Assembly: GCF_005280735.1 (NCBI RefSeq)
Contig: NZ_CP040079.1
Location: 41,351-105,350, forward strand
Source: Trinickia violacea
Lineage (GTDB): Bacteria > Pseudomonadota > Gammaproteobacteria > Burkholderiales > Burkholderiaceae
Direction of reading: 5' to 3'
Length of the DNA stretch: 64,000 bases
The position numbers were made by a program, and so were the translations under genes. The notes below the pieces were generated by a model. The model saw only the letters and a list, made by a program, of their open reading frames with translations. It was not told where the DNA came from and did not search any database. Positions 1 to 8,969 of this stretch are shown here, piece after piece (position 1 is the stretch's first letter; every line of letters begins with the position of its first letter).

Positions 1-390
1 TCATTAAAATAATACCGCTGCTGACAAAGTTGACCGTGTTCCGTCTAGCAAGTCTCTAAAATCACTTCCTCATAATAAGTGCACCCAGGCGCGGTGACCC
101 ACGCCAATGATACGTTTTTGACGGCCCCCGTTGGTTGCTGTCATCCTTTTGGCTTGATGTCAGCGCAATGGATCGCGACGAAAGTTCACATTCTGTCTGG
201 CGCGCAAAAATTACGTTTGATTCGCGCACCTTGGCTCCACGCGCTAAACCCTGTTTCGCAAGGCTCCGTATTATGCTTGACGGGATATTTATCAATTGCG
301 CTTAATAAACTTGTCAATTGATGACGGTCCAATCGCGGCGGTGTACGCTGGCATCGTAAAAAAACTGGCTACTTTTTTTGGGCGAGGATT
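1..390. other. Stretch without a supportable gene
   Basis: Several short open frames exist on both strands, but none has a recognisable domain, a convincing ribosome-binding site or a family resemblance. The base composition is more AT-rich than the transfer region. It may hold the promoter of the small zinc-ribbon gene that starts at 393. Confidence 0.5.
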
Positions 391-838
391 ATATGTCAGA
401 ACTCTGCGGTCACTGCCGAACTGTCATCAATCCGGGAGCACGCGTCTGTGTCGGTTGCGGGGCAACACGCAAAACAGGCATGAACGGCAGCGAACAGTTC
501 CTCGCGCTAGTTTTCTTTTGCATAGCTTTAGGCAATCTCAACGGTTTCCTATCCCAATTTGAAAAAAGCCATTTCGTTGCAGCGCTTCAGAATGCGGGCA
601 TCCTAATCGTGAGCGTCGCTTTTGTCGTCTGGCTTTGGAGACGGGCGAGAAAGCGCGTAGTGTGGCTACGACGGGAGTAGGGTGCAAGCCAGAGGTGTCC
701 TTGCAATATGCGATCAGGTGCCTCCATCGACCACGCGATCGTCCTCGCGCGCTTATCCAAAACGCCACCCCCTATCGCGACCACAACCTCTTCTACCCGT
801 CTAGCCTTCAGTTCATCCGCTGCTTCACTTCCCGCGGT
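391..838 (+). repeat. Left copy of a ~450-bp direct repeat
   Basis: This stretch is nearly identical, in the same orientation, to 24822-25270; differences are scattered single bases plus a few small gaps. It covers the whole zinc-ribbon gene and about 160 bp downstream. Similarity fades near 838, where a repB fragment begins. The two copies bracket the accessory metabolic island, so recombination between them could delete or duplicate about 24 kb. Confidence 0.85.
393..680 (+). CDS. Small zinc-ribbon membrane protein (copy 1)
   Basis: This 95-residue protein starts with a double-cysteine zinc ribbon (CGHC at residues 5-8 and CVGC at 19-22), followed by two likely membrane segments (about residues 36-55 and 65-84) and a very basic tail. 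The start at 393 was chosen because it matches the start of the near-identical copy at 24824. The function is unknown; a short membrane protein with a cytosolic zinc ribbon could be a sensor or adaptor. It lies inside the left direct repeat. Confidence 0.6.
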   Translation: MSELCGHCRTVINPGARVCVGCGATRKTGMNGSEQFLALVFFCIALGNLNGFLSQFEKSHFVAALQNAGILIVSVAFVVWLWRRARKRVVWLRRE

Positions 839-840
839 CC

Positions 841-1395
841 GAGGAGCCGCCGTCGATCAAGCGACGCGCTGGCCTGATCGACGGCATTTGCCCCGAGGCA
901 GCCGCACTGTTGGCGGACAAAAACTGTCCTGGCACGACTTTCACGGCCATCAAACTGATGAAGCCGATTCGGCAACTGGAAGCGGCGGAATTGATGTGCG
1001 GCCAGGGCAACTTTTCGTCGGCATTCGCCAAGGCCATACGTGCGGCGACGCCCGAAAACCTTTTGAAACCTCAGTCTGCCACCACGCACAAGTCAGAAGA
1101 CGATCTCGCGACTCAGCTTGCCAAGCTCGAGAAGGAGCTGGCAACGCTTCAATCCAACGCCACACAGACGGATGAGCAGTATGGAATTGACCATCTTCAT
1201 CTGACGGTGTCCGCGACCTATATCTCAAGTCTGCTCACCAGCGACGCAGTCTCGGGGTGGCTAACGGAGAAATACCCCGAAATCGCGGTTGAATTTCAAG
1301 CGATTGCTCGCGGAGTAGCGGCGCCAACAGAGCACAAGAAAGCCGTGAGGTTGCAGTTCAAGCGAAGACAGCACGCAGCTGGACCGATCAACTAA
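841..1395 (+). pseudogene. RepB/ParB-type plasmid partition protein, C-terminal fragment
   Basis: The frame reads LIDGICPEAAALLADKNCPG and continues with a segment containing IRQLEAAELM and FAKAIRAATPENLL. That is the pattern I know from the C-terminal domain of RepB-type partition proteins of repABC-like plasmids. No start codon or N-terminal ParB nuclease-like domain precedes it: the frame runs straight out of the direct repeat at about 838. I read it as the 3' end of a partition gene cut by the event that placed the repeat and island here. An internal TTG at 910 could give a shorter product, but this is unlikely to be functional. Confidence 0.7.
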
Positions 1396-1694
1396 CTTCT
1401 CGCACGACAATGTGATCGCGTCCGAACCACCATCGCGGGCAGTTTGCTCCGACCTGAAAGTAGAGCGCGTATTTTGAGGCTTATGGTCGGCGCCAAAATC
1501 GGGGAAGCACGCTCAAGGCGCTCCGGATGACAAGGCGATCGCCTCACGCAGTAGCGCGGCCGAGGCTCGCCGGAAGTTGTGAGAGGTATTGCCGGCCATG
1601 AGCGGTCGGCCTCATCCTCTGCCAAGCCCGTGAACGCGAACTCCAGTCCCGTCATCGGAAGTTACTTTGTCAGTTCTTGTCGAGTCCAGGCTAA
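1396..1694. other. Stretch without a supportable gene
   Basis: This lies between the repB fragment and the IS5-type element. No frame has a recognisable product, and no clear promoter or terminator is visible. It may be remnant sequence of the old partition locus. Confidence 0.4.
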
Positions 1695-3182
1695 ATGGTC
1701 GAGCCTGAACAATCCTTGAAGCCTTATGGGACAAGGCTTTGCGGGCTGATCCGTATTGAGGGAATTGCAGGAAGCAGGCATATTAATGGGCAAATCCTGC
1801 ATTTTTTGACGAGGTGCGGATGGGTCCGAAGACGCCTGTGGCGGAGGGAGATTTCTTCCGGCAATCGTTGCGCGAACAGATCAACTTGAAGCATCCGTTG
1901 GTCAGTTTGGCCGATCTGATCAACTGGGATCGGTTGGACGCATCGATGAGCGAGAGCTTCGTCTCACGCAGGGGACGTCCGGCCACCTCACCTAGGCTGA
2001 TCGCCGGGCTTCTGTATCTCCAGCATGCGTTCGACTTGTCCGATGAGGAGGTTGTCTGGCAAGGGGTGGAGAACCCGTATTGGCAGGTCTTCACAGGTGA
2101 AACGTACTTGCAGACCGAGCCGCCGATCGATCCGTCGAGCCTGACGCGTTCGAGAAAGCGCTTGGGCGAAGCCAGCGTTGAAGAATTGCTGGCTGAGACG
2201 ATCGAGGCCGCCAAGCGCGCGGGTGTGATCAAAGCCTCAAGCGTGAAACGCGTGATTGTCGACACGACAGTCATGGAAAAGGCGATGGCCCATCCAATCG
2301 ATTCGCGCTTGCTCGAGCGGTGCCGCGCACATCTGGTGAGGGCTGCTGCTCGCCACGGCCTGCAGTTGCGGCAGAACTACAACCGCGAGGCCCCGCGCCT
2401 GGCCAGCCAAATCGGCCGCTACGCGCACGCTAAGCAATACAAACGAATGAGGAAGGCGCTGCGCACGTTGCGCTCGCCTGTTGGCCGAGTCATGCGCGAC
2501 GTCGAACGCCAGCTCGACTCGGTCAGCGATGGCAGTCGCACCGCCTTGCAGAACTTGATTGGTCGCACCAGGCGCATCCTGTCGCAAAAGCCGAAAGACA
2601 AGAACAAGCTTTACGCTCTGCACGCGCCGGAGGTCGAGTGCCTGGCCATGGGTAAGGCACGCAAGCCGTATGAGTTCGGCGTGAAAGTGTCGATCACGAC
2701 GACCCACAAGAAGGGGCTTGTGGTCTGGGCTCGCTCGATGCCGGGTAATCCGTACGACGGCCATACGCTGGCCGAGGCGTTGGAGCAGGCGGCAATCTTG
2801 AGCGACGTGAAGCCGCAAATCGCTATCGTCGACCGCGGCTACAAAGGTATCACCGTCGACGGCGTGAAGATCTACCACCCGGGATTGCGGCGCGGTATCA
2901 CGCGTGGGCTGCGTGCGATGATCCGAAGACGAAGCGCGATCGAGCCCGCCATCGGCCACATGAAGGCGGACGGCAAACTCGATCGGAACTGGCTCAAAGG
3001 CGCGCTCGGTGATGCGATTCACGCCGTGCTGTGCGGCGCGGGCCACAATCTGCGCATGATCCTTAGAAGGCTGCGGCTTTTCTATGCCCTGATTCTCGTC
3101 GCCTTGCTCAATTGCGGCATGACTGCGCTCTCGGCAGCATGACGCCGTCGGCGACGAAAACGAATTGTTCAGGACGGACTTC
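1695..3182 (+). mobile_element. IS5-family insertion sequence
   Basis: The element carries one transposase gene. Its probable ends are imperfect inverted repeats sharing CCTGAACAAT: the left at about 1695-1713, the right, inverted, near 3163-3182. The flanking tetranucleotides are CTAA on the left and TTAG on the right. Both fit the YTAR target preference of IS5-type elements, but they are not an identical duplication, so the exact ends are provisional. The right end abuts the duplicated leader element that starts at about 3188. Confidence 0.7.
1820..3142 (+). CDS. IS5-family DDE transposase
   Basis: This 440-residue transposase has the expected acidic motifs: VDTTVMEKA, then VDRGYKG, then a C-terminal RRRSAIEPAIGHMK block carrying the catalytic Glu of the IS5/IS4 DDE superfamily. 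The N-terminal region (SFVSRRGRPATSPRLIAGLL) is the usual DUF772-type domain. The ATG at 1820 is preferred because GAGG lies a few bases upstream; an in-frame GTG at 1814 is the alternative. The gene is intact, so the element may still be active. Confidence 0.85.
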   Translation: MGPKTPVAEGDFFRQSLREQINLKHPLVSLADLINWDRLDASMSESFVSRRGRPATSPRLIAGLLYLQHAFDLSDEEVVWQGVENPYWQVFTGETYLQTEPPIDPSSLTRSRKRLGEASVEELLAETIEAAKRAGVIKASSVKRVIVDTTVMEKAMAHPIDSRLLERCRAHLVRAAARHGLQLRQNYNREAPRLASQIGRYAHAKQYKRMRKALRTLRSPVGRVMRDVERQLDSVSDGSRTALQNLIGRTRRILSQKPKDKNKLYALHAPEVECLAMGKARKPYEFGVKVSITTTHKKGLVVWARSMPGNPYDGHTLAEALEQAAILSDVKPQIAIVDRGYKGITVDGVKIYHPGLRRGITRGLRAMIRRRSAIEPAIGHMKADGKLDRNWLKGALGDAIHAVLCGAGHNLRMILRRLRLFYALILVALLNCGMTALSAA

Positions 3183-3187
3183 TTAGC

Positions 3188-3392
3188 GAATACTGGTCGG
3201 TCGATTAATTAAATCAAACGCAAGAATCGACAGGCTAGGCAATTTTATCCTCGTCGCGGTGATCGACGCTGATTAGGATGCTCTCGATATCGCTGCCTCG
3301 AAGCCGGCGCTGTCCCAACGGACGCGCACCATGCAACGCGCTGGCCGAACGTCCCTCCGATATTCGACTCGAGACTACGACAACACAAATGT
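3188..3392 (+). repeat. Duplicated ~205-bp leader element, copy 1
   Basis: This is the counterpart of 20325-20531. It keeps the conserved block GTCGATTAATTAAATCAAAC and the flanking inverted arms GTCGATT/AATCGAC, a later GGATG...GTCC pairing and an inner GCGC hairpin. Similarity runs through to ACGACAAC(G/A)CAAATG, which in copy 2 is the first codons of the diiron protein gene. Here the corresponding ATG has become CTAC..., so the start is lost. The next gene downstream is the EamA exporter. Confidence 0.7.
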
Positions 3393-3463
3393 AATTAGTA
3401 AGAGAATTGCCCCGTTACGCGCGCAAATTTGATTTGCTTGAAGCTAAGAATAGGAGCACATGC

Positions 3464-4363
3464 ATGGGCGCAGGAGATTTGTCATTGGCGGTGCTCGTTG
3501 CCGCTTTGTGGGGCATTAACTTCTCCATAATCAAGATCGGCCTCGGATCGTTCGATCCATTCTTGCTGTCGGCACTCCGTTTCATACTCTGCGCATTACC
3601 GTGGATATTCATCTTCAGGCGTCCACAGGTGCGATTCAAATACGTTCTCTCATACGGCCTCGTGCTCGGCGTACTGCAATTCGGTTTTTTGTTCGTGGGC
3701 ATTCGAGAAGGTCTTTCAGCGGGGCTCGCGTCGGTGGTATTTCAGCTTCAAGCGTTCTTCACGATCTGCTTTGGCGCCATCTTCCTAAAGGATCAAGTCC
3801 AGTTCCGCCAACTGGCCGGTATGGTGCTCGCGTTTGCTGGCATTGTGACCATCGCGAAGATAGATGGCTCAAGCAATTTCATTGCGGTACTGCTCGTGGT
3901 GGCCGCCGCGGCGTCGTGGGGCGTGGCGAACATCATCGTAAAAAAATCCGGTGCCACCGATATGCTCGGATTCACGGTCTGGTCCAGTCTGGTTCCACCG
4001 CTGCCGTTGCTTGCGATCGCGCTCGGGATAAACGGCCCATCGCATGTCATGACGGACCTGCGACATATAGATTGGAGTGGCGCGGGCGCTGTGCTCTACC
4101 TCGTCTATCCGACAACTTTGTTCGGTTATTCGGTCTGGAATTACCTTTTGCGCAAGCACACGACTTCGCTTGTCGCGCCGCTGACACTGCTCGTCCCGAT
4201 CTTCGGCATGTTGAGTTCGATGGTGATCTTCCATGAGGACTTGACTCTACGAAAAATGATTGGTGTCGTGCTCGTAATTGTCGGGTTGCTGATCAACATG
4301 TTTGGCTTTCCGTTCCGCAAGCAAACCGCGGCATCCGTCAGCCCTCAAGCGACGCCGCGTTGA
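3464..4363 (+). CDS. EamA/DMT-family exporter
   Basis: This 299-residue protein has about ten hydrophobic segments arranged as two EamA repeats, typical of drug/metabolite transporters such as YdcZ/RhaT/PecM relatives. The N terminus reads LAVLVAALWGINFSIIKIGL, a classic EamA opening. The second repeat starts near VAAAASWGVANIIVKKSG. The start at 3464 is chosen for its AGGAG seven bases upstream; a longer TTG-initiated reading from 3407 is less likely. It lies 205 bp downstream of the first copy of the shared leader element and ahead of the Rieske oxygenase. I infer export of a small metabolite, perhaps the island's product or an intermediate. Confidence 0.8.
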   Translation: MGAGDLSLAVLVAALWGINFSIIKIGLGSFDPFLLSALRFILCALPWIFIFRRPQVRFKYVLSYGLVLGVLQFGFLFVGIREGLSAGLASVVFQLQAFFTICFGAIFLKDQVQFRQLAGMVLAFAGIVTIAKIDGSSNFIAVLLVVAAAASWGVANIIVKKSGATDMLGFTVWSSLVPPLPLLAIALGINGPSHVMTDLRHIDWSGAGAVLYLVYPTTLFGYSVWNYLLRKHTTSLVAPLTLLVPIFGMLSSMVIFHEDLTLRKMIGVVLVIVGLLINMFGFPFRKQTAASVSPQATPR

Positions 4364-4541
4364 GATTCGAGCGAAGATGACTTTGTTCGAAAGCTCCCTT
4401 CGGATCGTACTTGTCTGACGATGACGACGGCTGAACCGAGGTAATAAATCCCGAGAAGATCATCGACAGGAAGCACGATGCCGTATAGGCCAGACTGAAC
4501 AGCGGCCTTTCAATATCTGAGAATAGATCTGGAAACATCAC

Positions 4542-5585
4542 ATGGCTTACATCAGAAGCGCGTGGTACGTGGCGTGTTGGAGCAGCGAGCTCCGCACAAA
4601 TGAGATATTTCACCGCACACTGCTCGATGAGCAGATCGTCTTTTACCGCAAACAGGATGGGCAGGCCGTTGCGCTGCAGGATCGCTGTCCACACCGCTTC
4701 ATTCCTCTGCACCTAGGAAGACTGAAAGGGGATGTCATCGAATGCTGTTATCACGGATTGCAGTTCGATTGCACAGGTTCCTGTGTAAAGAATCCCCACG
4801 GCGATGGCAGAATTCCGACGGCCGCGAAGGTTCGCTCATATCCGGTGCATGAACTATACGGCATGGTGTGGGTCTGGATGAGTGATGCCCGGGCTGACCC
4901 AGCGCTAATTCCCGACTACTCCATGCTCGATGCAGCCAGCGGCTATCAGCTGAGTACCGGAGGGTACCTACACATCGACGCGAACTACGTGCTGATGGGC
5001 GAAAACCTGCTTGACCTGAGTCATCTCACGCATCTGCATGATGGCTATCTTGGTAGCCCAAAGCAGGTTGGAGCCGATCTGGTTCTGAAGGAAGAAGGAA
5101 ATCATGTCCTGTGCAACAGGTGGATGCCGAATATCTCACCGCCTGGAATCTTTGACATGTTGTACCGTCGCGATGGAAAGTCTGTCGACATGTGGACGAA
5201 TGCGCGCTGGATCCCGCCCAGCTGTTTCCTGGTGGATGCGGGTGTGCATGTCGCTGGCGGTGAGCGAGAGGACCGCGGTTGGTATTACGCTATGCATATC
5301 GTGACGCCGGAAACCGAGCGCACTACGCACTACTTTTTTGCCGCAGCGATGCCGGCCGGTACGAAGCTCAATGACGAGGATGCAAAGGTGTTTGCCAACC
5401 TCCGACGGTTTGTCTTCGAAGAACAGGACAAGCCGGTTCTCAACGCCCAGCAGATCTGCGTCGGAGACTCAGACTTCTGGTCATTGAAGCCCGTGCTTTT
5501 GAGCAGCGATGCCGGCCCCGTCCGCATTCGACGCTCCATCGAACGCATGCTTAAGGCAGAAATCGAACAACAAGCTCAAGGCTAG
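4542..5585 (+). CDS. Rieske non-heme iron oxygenase (VanA/PaO-like large subunit)
   Basis: This 347-residue protein has a Rieske [2Fe-2S] motif (C49-P-H51 and C68-C-Y-H71) and a mononuclear iron site of the DxxHxxxxH type (D158, H161, H166 in LLDLSHLTHLH). The order and length match vanillate O-demethylase-type oxygenases, which hydroxylate or dealkylate small aromatic and related substrates and need a separate reductase. No reductase or ferredoxin gene is nearby, so electrons must come from elsewhere. The gene lies 178 bp after the EamA exporter in the same direction. The substrate cannot be read from the sequence; a role in tailoring the island's product is a guess from location. Confidence 0.85.
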   Translation: MAYIRSAWYVACWSSELRTNEIFHRTLLDEQIVFYRKQDGQAVALQDRCPHRFIPLHLGRLKGDVIECCYHGLQFDCTGSCVKNPHGDGRIPTAAKVRSYPVHELYGMVWVWMSDARADPALIPDYSMLDAASGYQLSTGGYLHIDANYVLMGENLLDLSHLTHLHDGYLGSPKQVGADLVLKEEGNHVLCNRWMPNISPPGIFDMLYRRDGKSVDMWTNARWIPPSCFLVDAGVHVAGGEREDRGWYYAMHIVTPETERTTHYFFAAAMPAGTKLNDEDAKVFANLRRFVFEEQDKPVLNAQQICVGDSDFWSLKPVLLSSDAGPVRIRRSIERMLKAEIEQQAQG

Positions 5586-5670
5586 AGAGCCTCAAGTAGC
5601 ATGGCCAGTCGGTCGTGTTGCCTCAGGGGAAGCTAATACTCCTGCGTGTTCGTCACTCTTGGTTCGTATT

Positions 5671-5713
5671 GCGATGAAGGCTAGCACGGCATAGCAGCGC
5701 CAGCCTTCATCGC
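5671..5713 (+). terminator. Hairpin downstream of the Rieske gene
   Basis: Perfect 12-bp arms GCGATGAAGGCT and AGCCTTCATCGC are separated by 19 bases. There is no T-run after the hairpin, so intrinsic termination is uncertain. The position about 85 bp after the oxygenase stop suggests a transcription end or mRNA-stabilising stem. Confidence 0.5.
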
Positions 5714-5877
5714 GCTTCACTCGCCAAGGATCCGGGTCATCAGTTCCCTTGCGCGATTTGCCCACGATGCTTTCACGCGTCGCATAGGCTTACCCGTCAG
5801 CTATGGTTTCCGGACTGGTCACGGTCCGAAACGGCTGATCCCCCTCACCGATATCTGTCAATGAGGTCAATCTGAAA

Positions 5878-6485
5878 ATGAAAACGGTTCTGGCTGCCTT
5901 GACATGTTCTCTCGCGATCGCGGCGGCCGCGCCCGCGTTCGCCAAAAAACTACGATTACTGCCGAATCCCCGCCGGAAATCGTTGACGCGAACGGGAATG
6001 TCGTGGGTGTGATTGGTCTTTCTGGTTTTGATGCATATGGTCATGATATTAGCGAAGGCGCGGTGGTTCGAATCGGCAAGGTACCGGTTTATCTGGAGGT
6101 ATCGCCGTATTCGGCCCCCGGAGCAACGCCATCACTGACGCAACAACTTTATTGGCATAGTGAGAATACTTATTTTCCGAACACCGATTGCTCGGGGCCG
6201 CCTCTTATCGTCGACTATGGTTTGCTGATTGGCAATCCTATTCTGACTGGTCCGTACGGCTTTCGGCCCTCGGCACTGGTCACAACGGCCAATAGTGCAA
6301 CGCTATATATCGCAACCACAGGAACCCCAACGCAACAGATCGCACAATCAGTCTTGAATACGTCCGCCGGGACCGCGTTGACTTCTCCAAGCTGTCGTAC
6401 GTTAGGGATGACAGTCCAGGCATATCCGCTCGGCACTACGGTTGATCTTCAACAAATGTTTCCTGCTCCCTTGCACATTCAATAG
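5878..6485 (+). pseudogene. Exported protein of unknown function, frame broken at an A6 run
   Basis: An ATG at 5878 opens a clear signal peptide (MKTVLAALTCSLAIAAAAPAFA). That frame ends soon after, at about 6010. The mature domain continues in the -1 frame from the AAAAAA run at 5944-5949 and gives about 180 residues to 6485 (TTITAESPPEIVDANGNVVG onward). Two cysteines (in TDCSGPP and SPSCRTL) could pair in the periplasm. The break is a one-base slip within a homopolymer. It could be a real frameshift mutation, a sequencing error, or -1 ribosomal slippage. The mature domain is not one I recognise. Confidence 0.55.
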
Positions 6486-6511
6486 GGCTTGCTGGATCCA
6501 AATCCGCCGCT

Positions 6512-6546
6512 CGCCTGCGCCGAGGATTTCCTCACCGGCGCAGGCG
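6512..6546 (+). terminator. Hairpin after the exported-protein frame
   Basis: Perfect 11-bp arms CGCCTGCGCCG and CGGCGCAGGCG enclose a 13-base loop, 26 bp after the stop at 6485. No T-run follows. The remaining sequence to 6834 shows no supportable gene. Confidence 0.5.
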
Positions 6547-6834
6547 TGACGGCAGGGTGATATGTTGGTAGGTCGTCCGAGCCGCTTCATACCTAACTCC
6601 TGATCTGGCGAAATGTTTAAAGCCTTTTTACGTTTCGTGCAATACCCTTGCCTTTCCGATGAAATCGTCACAAAGATTCACAGTTCGCTATCCGGATATC
6701 CGGCACTCTGATGCCATCGTCTGAAGAGGGATGGGCGGAATCACTCGGGTATGGGAACGTCCACGTCGGAGCTAGGGTCTGTTTACGTTTAAGAGAGCGT
6801 GTTTGCATCCTGTCTTTTGCACAGTGAGACAGGA

Positions 6835-7128
6835 TGGCACGAACGTTACTGAGCGATGAAGTTTGGAGCACTTATCAGGCAGCGAAGGCGGGTGTAGCCG
6901 AATGGCATCCAATAATCGCCGGTTTCTCGAAGCTGCGCGCGCGAAGCCGCGTTCGAATGACAAGACCAAGCGCCGCTACGACCGTGCGTTGTACCGTACG
7001 CGCAACCTGATCGAGTGCTTCGTCAATCCCATCGAGCGTTTCACCGCGTCTCTACTCGATACAAGGTCACCGACTGCTATCTCGTGTTTGCATCGCTTGC
7101 CTGTGCATTTAGGCCGGGCGCAAATGTG
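6835..7128 (+). pseudogene. Degraded IS5-type transposase remnant
   Basis: A start-like segment MARTLLSDEVWS (from 6835) is followed, in a shifted frame, by a typical IS5 transposase C-terminal region: DKTKRRYDRALYRTRNLIEC and FVNPIERF. In yet another frame comes TRYKVTDCYLVFASLACAF. The middle of the transposase, with the catalytic Asp residues, is missing and at least two frameshifts are present. This is a dead insertion-sequence relic lying against the IS110 element. Confidence 0.65.
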
Positions 7129-7149
7129 AACGTGACTTGCAGTTATCGG

Positions 7150-8620
7150 ACAGCTATTCGGCGGGGGGGTGCCCCTATGTGATTCGTCAAGCATTAGGGG
7201 CGGATTTCGGTTGATAGAAAGTGCCGTCGCGCAGCATGGCGAACAGGACGTCGCAGCGCCGTCTGGCAAGGGCGATGAGCGCCTGATTGTGGCGTTTTCC
7301 CTGCTGGACCTTGCGAGCGTAATAGTCCCGCGAGATCGGATCTCGCAGGGCGGCAAAGGCCGAGAGGAAGAGCGCTCTCTTGAGTACCTTGTTGCCCCGT
7401 CTGGACGGGTGTTCGCCCCGGATGGACGAGCCCGAGCGGCGGGTGACAGGGGCGAGGCCGGCGTAGGCGGCGAGATGCGCAGCCGATGCGAAGGCTTTGT
7501 GAGCGACTTCAGTGAGGAGTCTGGCGGTCCTGACGCCGACTCCCGGCATGCTGGTCAGGACCGGCCAAAGAGGGTGTGCGTGCGCCAGACGTTCAACTTC
7601 GCTGGCAACCTCCTCGCGTTGCTTGCGTAAGGATGCGAGTTGCTGGGCAAGACGCGGCATGACGATGGTTGCGGCCTGAGTACCGGGCACGATCACAGCC
7701 TGTTCGCTGAGCGCCTGGACGATGTCGGCTGCCAGGCTCTTGCCCATGCGAGGTGCGAGTTTGGTGAGGCGGTTAGCGAGTGTTTTCTCGCTGGCTGAGG
7801 CGAGCTCGGCGGGTGATGGGTATCGCTCAAGCAGATCGAGCACGGCCGGATGGACGAGGCGCGGCCCCAGGACCCGTTCCAGCGCCGGATGGATCTGGGT
7901 GAGCAGACCTCGAATGCGGTTGCTGGTCTGCGTGATCTGGGCCGCCAGATCGTCGTCGAAGCCGCACAGCATGGTGAGTTCGGCGAGTGGTTCGTCAGCC
8001 AGTCGAAGTGAGCGCAGCGTATGCGGCATTGAGCGCGCGGCTTCAGCAATGATGGCGGCATCGCGGGCATCGGTCTTGGCTTCACCAGCGTGCAGGTCAG
8101 CGATGCGGCGCATAGCCAGGCCCGGTAGATATGCGACCAGAACACCTTCATCACGGGCGACTGCCACGGGCAACGCGCCGATGGTGGCGGGCTGATCGAC
8201 GACGAACAGGAGTTGGCCGTGCGTCTTGAGTTCGGTAATGAGGGCGCGCAGCTTGGCCTCATCGTTGGGCAGCGCCTTGTTGTAAAGGCGCTTTCCGCGC
8301 CGATCGAGGGCGACGGCGTGATGGTGGCCTTTGCCGACATCGACGCCGACGAATACATCGACAGAGCTATGTTGTTGGTTTTCTTGCATCGAAGGCTTTG
8401 CAGGTTGAACGGTTTGGCCTGCAACATCGGTGGCAAGTCTCGGCATCCACGTTACGGACGGCCTCAAGATATCCTGGCCGAGCCCCTATTAGCGATCACC
8501 AGCCACCCACCAGGCCCGGTGACAACACCCCCCGGATCATGACTGCGACTGGGGGCGAGAATCATGCCGGGCCTGGCTGGCCAAATCCCCGATTATCGGG
8601 GCGTGATGATAGTAACGGGG
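7150..8620 (-). mobile_element. IS110-family insertion sequence (ends approximate)
   Basis: It is defined by its intact DEDD transposase on the minus strand. IS110 elements lack clear terminal repeats, so the ends cannot be fixed by eye; short non-coding flanks are included on both sides. The longer flank, upstream of the transposase start (about 8390-8620), is rich in short inverted segments and is where a bridge RNA would be expected in this family. Confidence 0.6.
7187..8389 (-). CDS. IS110-family DEDD transposase (recombinase)
   Basis: This 400-residue protein begins near MQENQQHSSVDVFVGVDVGK, whose GVDVGK carries the first catalytic Asp of the RuvC-like DEDD domain. TDARDAAIIAEAAR supplies further acidic residues, and the C-terminal transposase_20 domain shows MPGVGVRTARLL and AAYAGLAPVTRRSGSS with the conserved Ser. 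The upstream in-frame start at 8467 would add 26 residues of low plausibility, so the internal ATG at 8389 is used. IS110 recombinases act with an RNA guide encoded in the element's non-coding end. Confidence 0.85.
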   Translation of the reverse strand: MQENQQHSSVDVFVGVDVGKGHHHAVALDRRGKRLYNKALPNDEAKLRALITELKTHGQLLFVVDQPATIGALPVAVARDEGVLVAYLPGLAMRRIADLHAGEAKTDARDAAIIAEAARSMPHTLRSLRLADEPLAELTMLCGFDDDLAAQITQTSNRIRGLLTQIHPALERVLGPRLVHPAVLDLLERYPSPAELASASEKTLANRLTKLAPRMGKSLAADIVQALSEQAVIVPGTQAATIVMPRLAQQLASLRKQREEVASEVERLAHAHPLWPVLTSMPGVGVRTARLLTEVAHKAFASAAHLAAYAGLAPVTRRSGSSIRGEHPSRRGNKVLKRALFLSAFAALRDPISRDYYARKVQQGKRHNQALIALARRRCDVLFAMLRDGTFYQPKSAPNA

Positions 8621-8969
8621 GCATACAACGCTGCCGCCCGACCGGGGCACGGCCAAGCTGACATCAAAGCGAGAGAGTTAGTTGAAGTGCATACCGCAGT
8701 GGATGCGGATGGCCAGGATTTTCTTTGGCGCTTCGGCGCCCTGTTCGATTAGCTTCTCCAAGACAGACAACACCAGCTGAGCGGGCTCCCAATTGATAGT
8801 CTCGTTATGTGAGAGAGTTTTCGGCGATTTTGTGTAAGTGGATATTTCGCGATGAAAGGGAGGCGCTTCAGCATTGCACAGATTATGGTGGTGGTGAAGC
8901 AGCCAACAGCCGATAGGAAGTTCTTGCGGCTATTTGTGAAGCGATTCTGCAAGATGAACTTCGAGGATC
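8390..8969. other. IS110 non-coding end and promoter region of the AraC gene
   Basis: The first ~230 bp belong to the IS110 end and contain paired GC-rich segments (CCCGG...CCGGG, and CCCCGATTATCGGGG near 8588), compatible with a structured RNA. On the minus strand, 8681-8810 reads as an open frame ending IRIHCGMHFN, possibly the tail of a lost gene; I cannot assign it. The rest is upstream sequence of the AraC-type regulator. Confidence 0.4.

Noticed and set aside
1691..3186. Exact 4-bp target duplication of the IS5-type element
   Set aside because: The flanking tetramers are CTAA and TTAG, which are not identical in direct orientation, so the duplication could not be confirmed.
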